Below, in pieces: positions 55,348 to 55,465 of a DNA stretch of 55,465 nucleotides. The DNA is from Deltaproteobacteria bacterium (lineage in GTDB: Bacteria > Desulfobacterota > Syntrophia > Syntrophales > UBA2210). Numbering within the stretch: position 1 is the stretch's first letter; each line of letters opens with the position of its first letter. Below the pieces are notes generated by a model. It saw nothing but the letters and a program-made list of their open reading frames with translations. It was not told the DNA's origin and ran no database searches. The stretch spans positions 1 to 55,465 of the forward strand of contig JAFDAI010000023.1 in the NCBI GenBank assembly GCA_019313905.1. Direction: 5' to 3'. The translations under genes and the position numbers were made by a program.

Positions 55348-55465
55348 TTTTTCGTAACCCAAGTTTAACCCCATTTTTACGAAAAGCAACAAAAAAAGGG
55401 TATTTTTAGTGGTTACACACACGTAACCTGTTGATATTATTGGAGGCAGCTTTTAAGGAGCCGAG

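Noticed and set aside
55315-55422. Longer N-terminus of the TrmN6-like protein
   Set aside because: It translates through a REP unit and matches no methyltransferase N-terminus.

Overview
The window reads as the chromosome of an anaerobic, Gram-negative bacterium, most likely a member of the Desulfobacterota (the former Deltaproteobacteria), possibly a syntroph or sulfate reducer. Gram-negative traits are Lnt, a lipoprotein lytic transglycosylase and HflKC. Anaerobic traits are a glycyl radical enzyme with its activase, a 2-oxoacid:ferredoxin oxidoreductase, a PPi-type phosphofructokinase and FeoAB. The lineage is inferred from gene content only; no rRNA or tRNA gene was seen. Coding density is high. 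No CRISPR array or prophage was found.

Layout. (1) 1-113: the edge of an insertion sequence with the first codons of an IS3-like transposase. (2) 227-9236 (-): an accessory catabolic cluster, transcribed as SCP2-like lipid-binding protein, M24 pita-bread protein, glycerol-kinase-like FGGY kinase, glycyl radical enzyme, its activating enzyme, a PPOX-like flavoprotein and an OFA-type MFS carrier. I do not recognise this combination as a described pathway. (3) 9317-13064 (+): phoH, a frameshifted 7TM-HD gene and ybeY. (4) 13105-19469 (-): radical SAM protein, corC-like gene, lnt, prfB with its programmed frameshift, and mltD. (5) 19804-24584: feoAB, rmuC, an unassigned structured-RNA candidate with a strong terminator, and an HD-domain gene. 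(6) 24703-27573: PEPCK-like gene and PPi-type PFK behind a near-consensus promoter. (7) 27671-30724: korDABC-type oxidoreductase plus an ACT protein, with the alpha subunit broken by an internal deletion. (8) 30995-36114: purM, purN, a 180-bp MITE, a DUF523 gene, an FAD protein and a second, ATP-type PFK. (9) 36233-38964: rpmB, two small genes and recJ. (10) 38967-47344 (-): a LIV-type ABC transporter operon with two CoA ligases. (11) 47355-55314: hflKC, a phosphohexomutase, a GT81-like glycosyltransferase, glycerate kinase, MoaE-like and DciA-like proteins, and a TrmN6-like methyltransferase.

The best regulatory find is the leader of the LIV operon (47113-47344). It has a promoter, a 27-codon leader peptide whose core reads FFSFFSFF, an antiterminator arm just after the Phe codons, and two tandem intrinsic terminators. 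The arms of these structures are complementary in an interlocking way. This is the design of ribosome-mediated phenylalanine attenuation, and it controls a transporter and acyl/aryl-CoA ligase operon.

Several genes are damaged or have awkward starts: the 7TM-HD gene, the kor alpha subunit, the corC N-terminus and the activase start. Some of these may be assembly or homopolymer errors and should be checked against reads before any biology is built on them.
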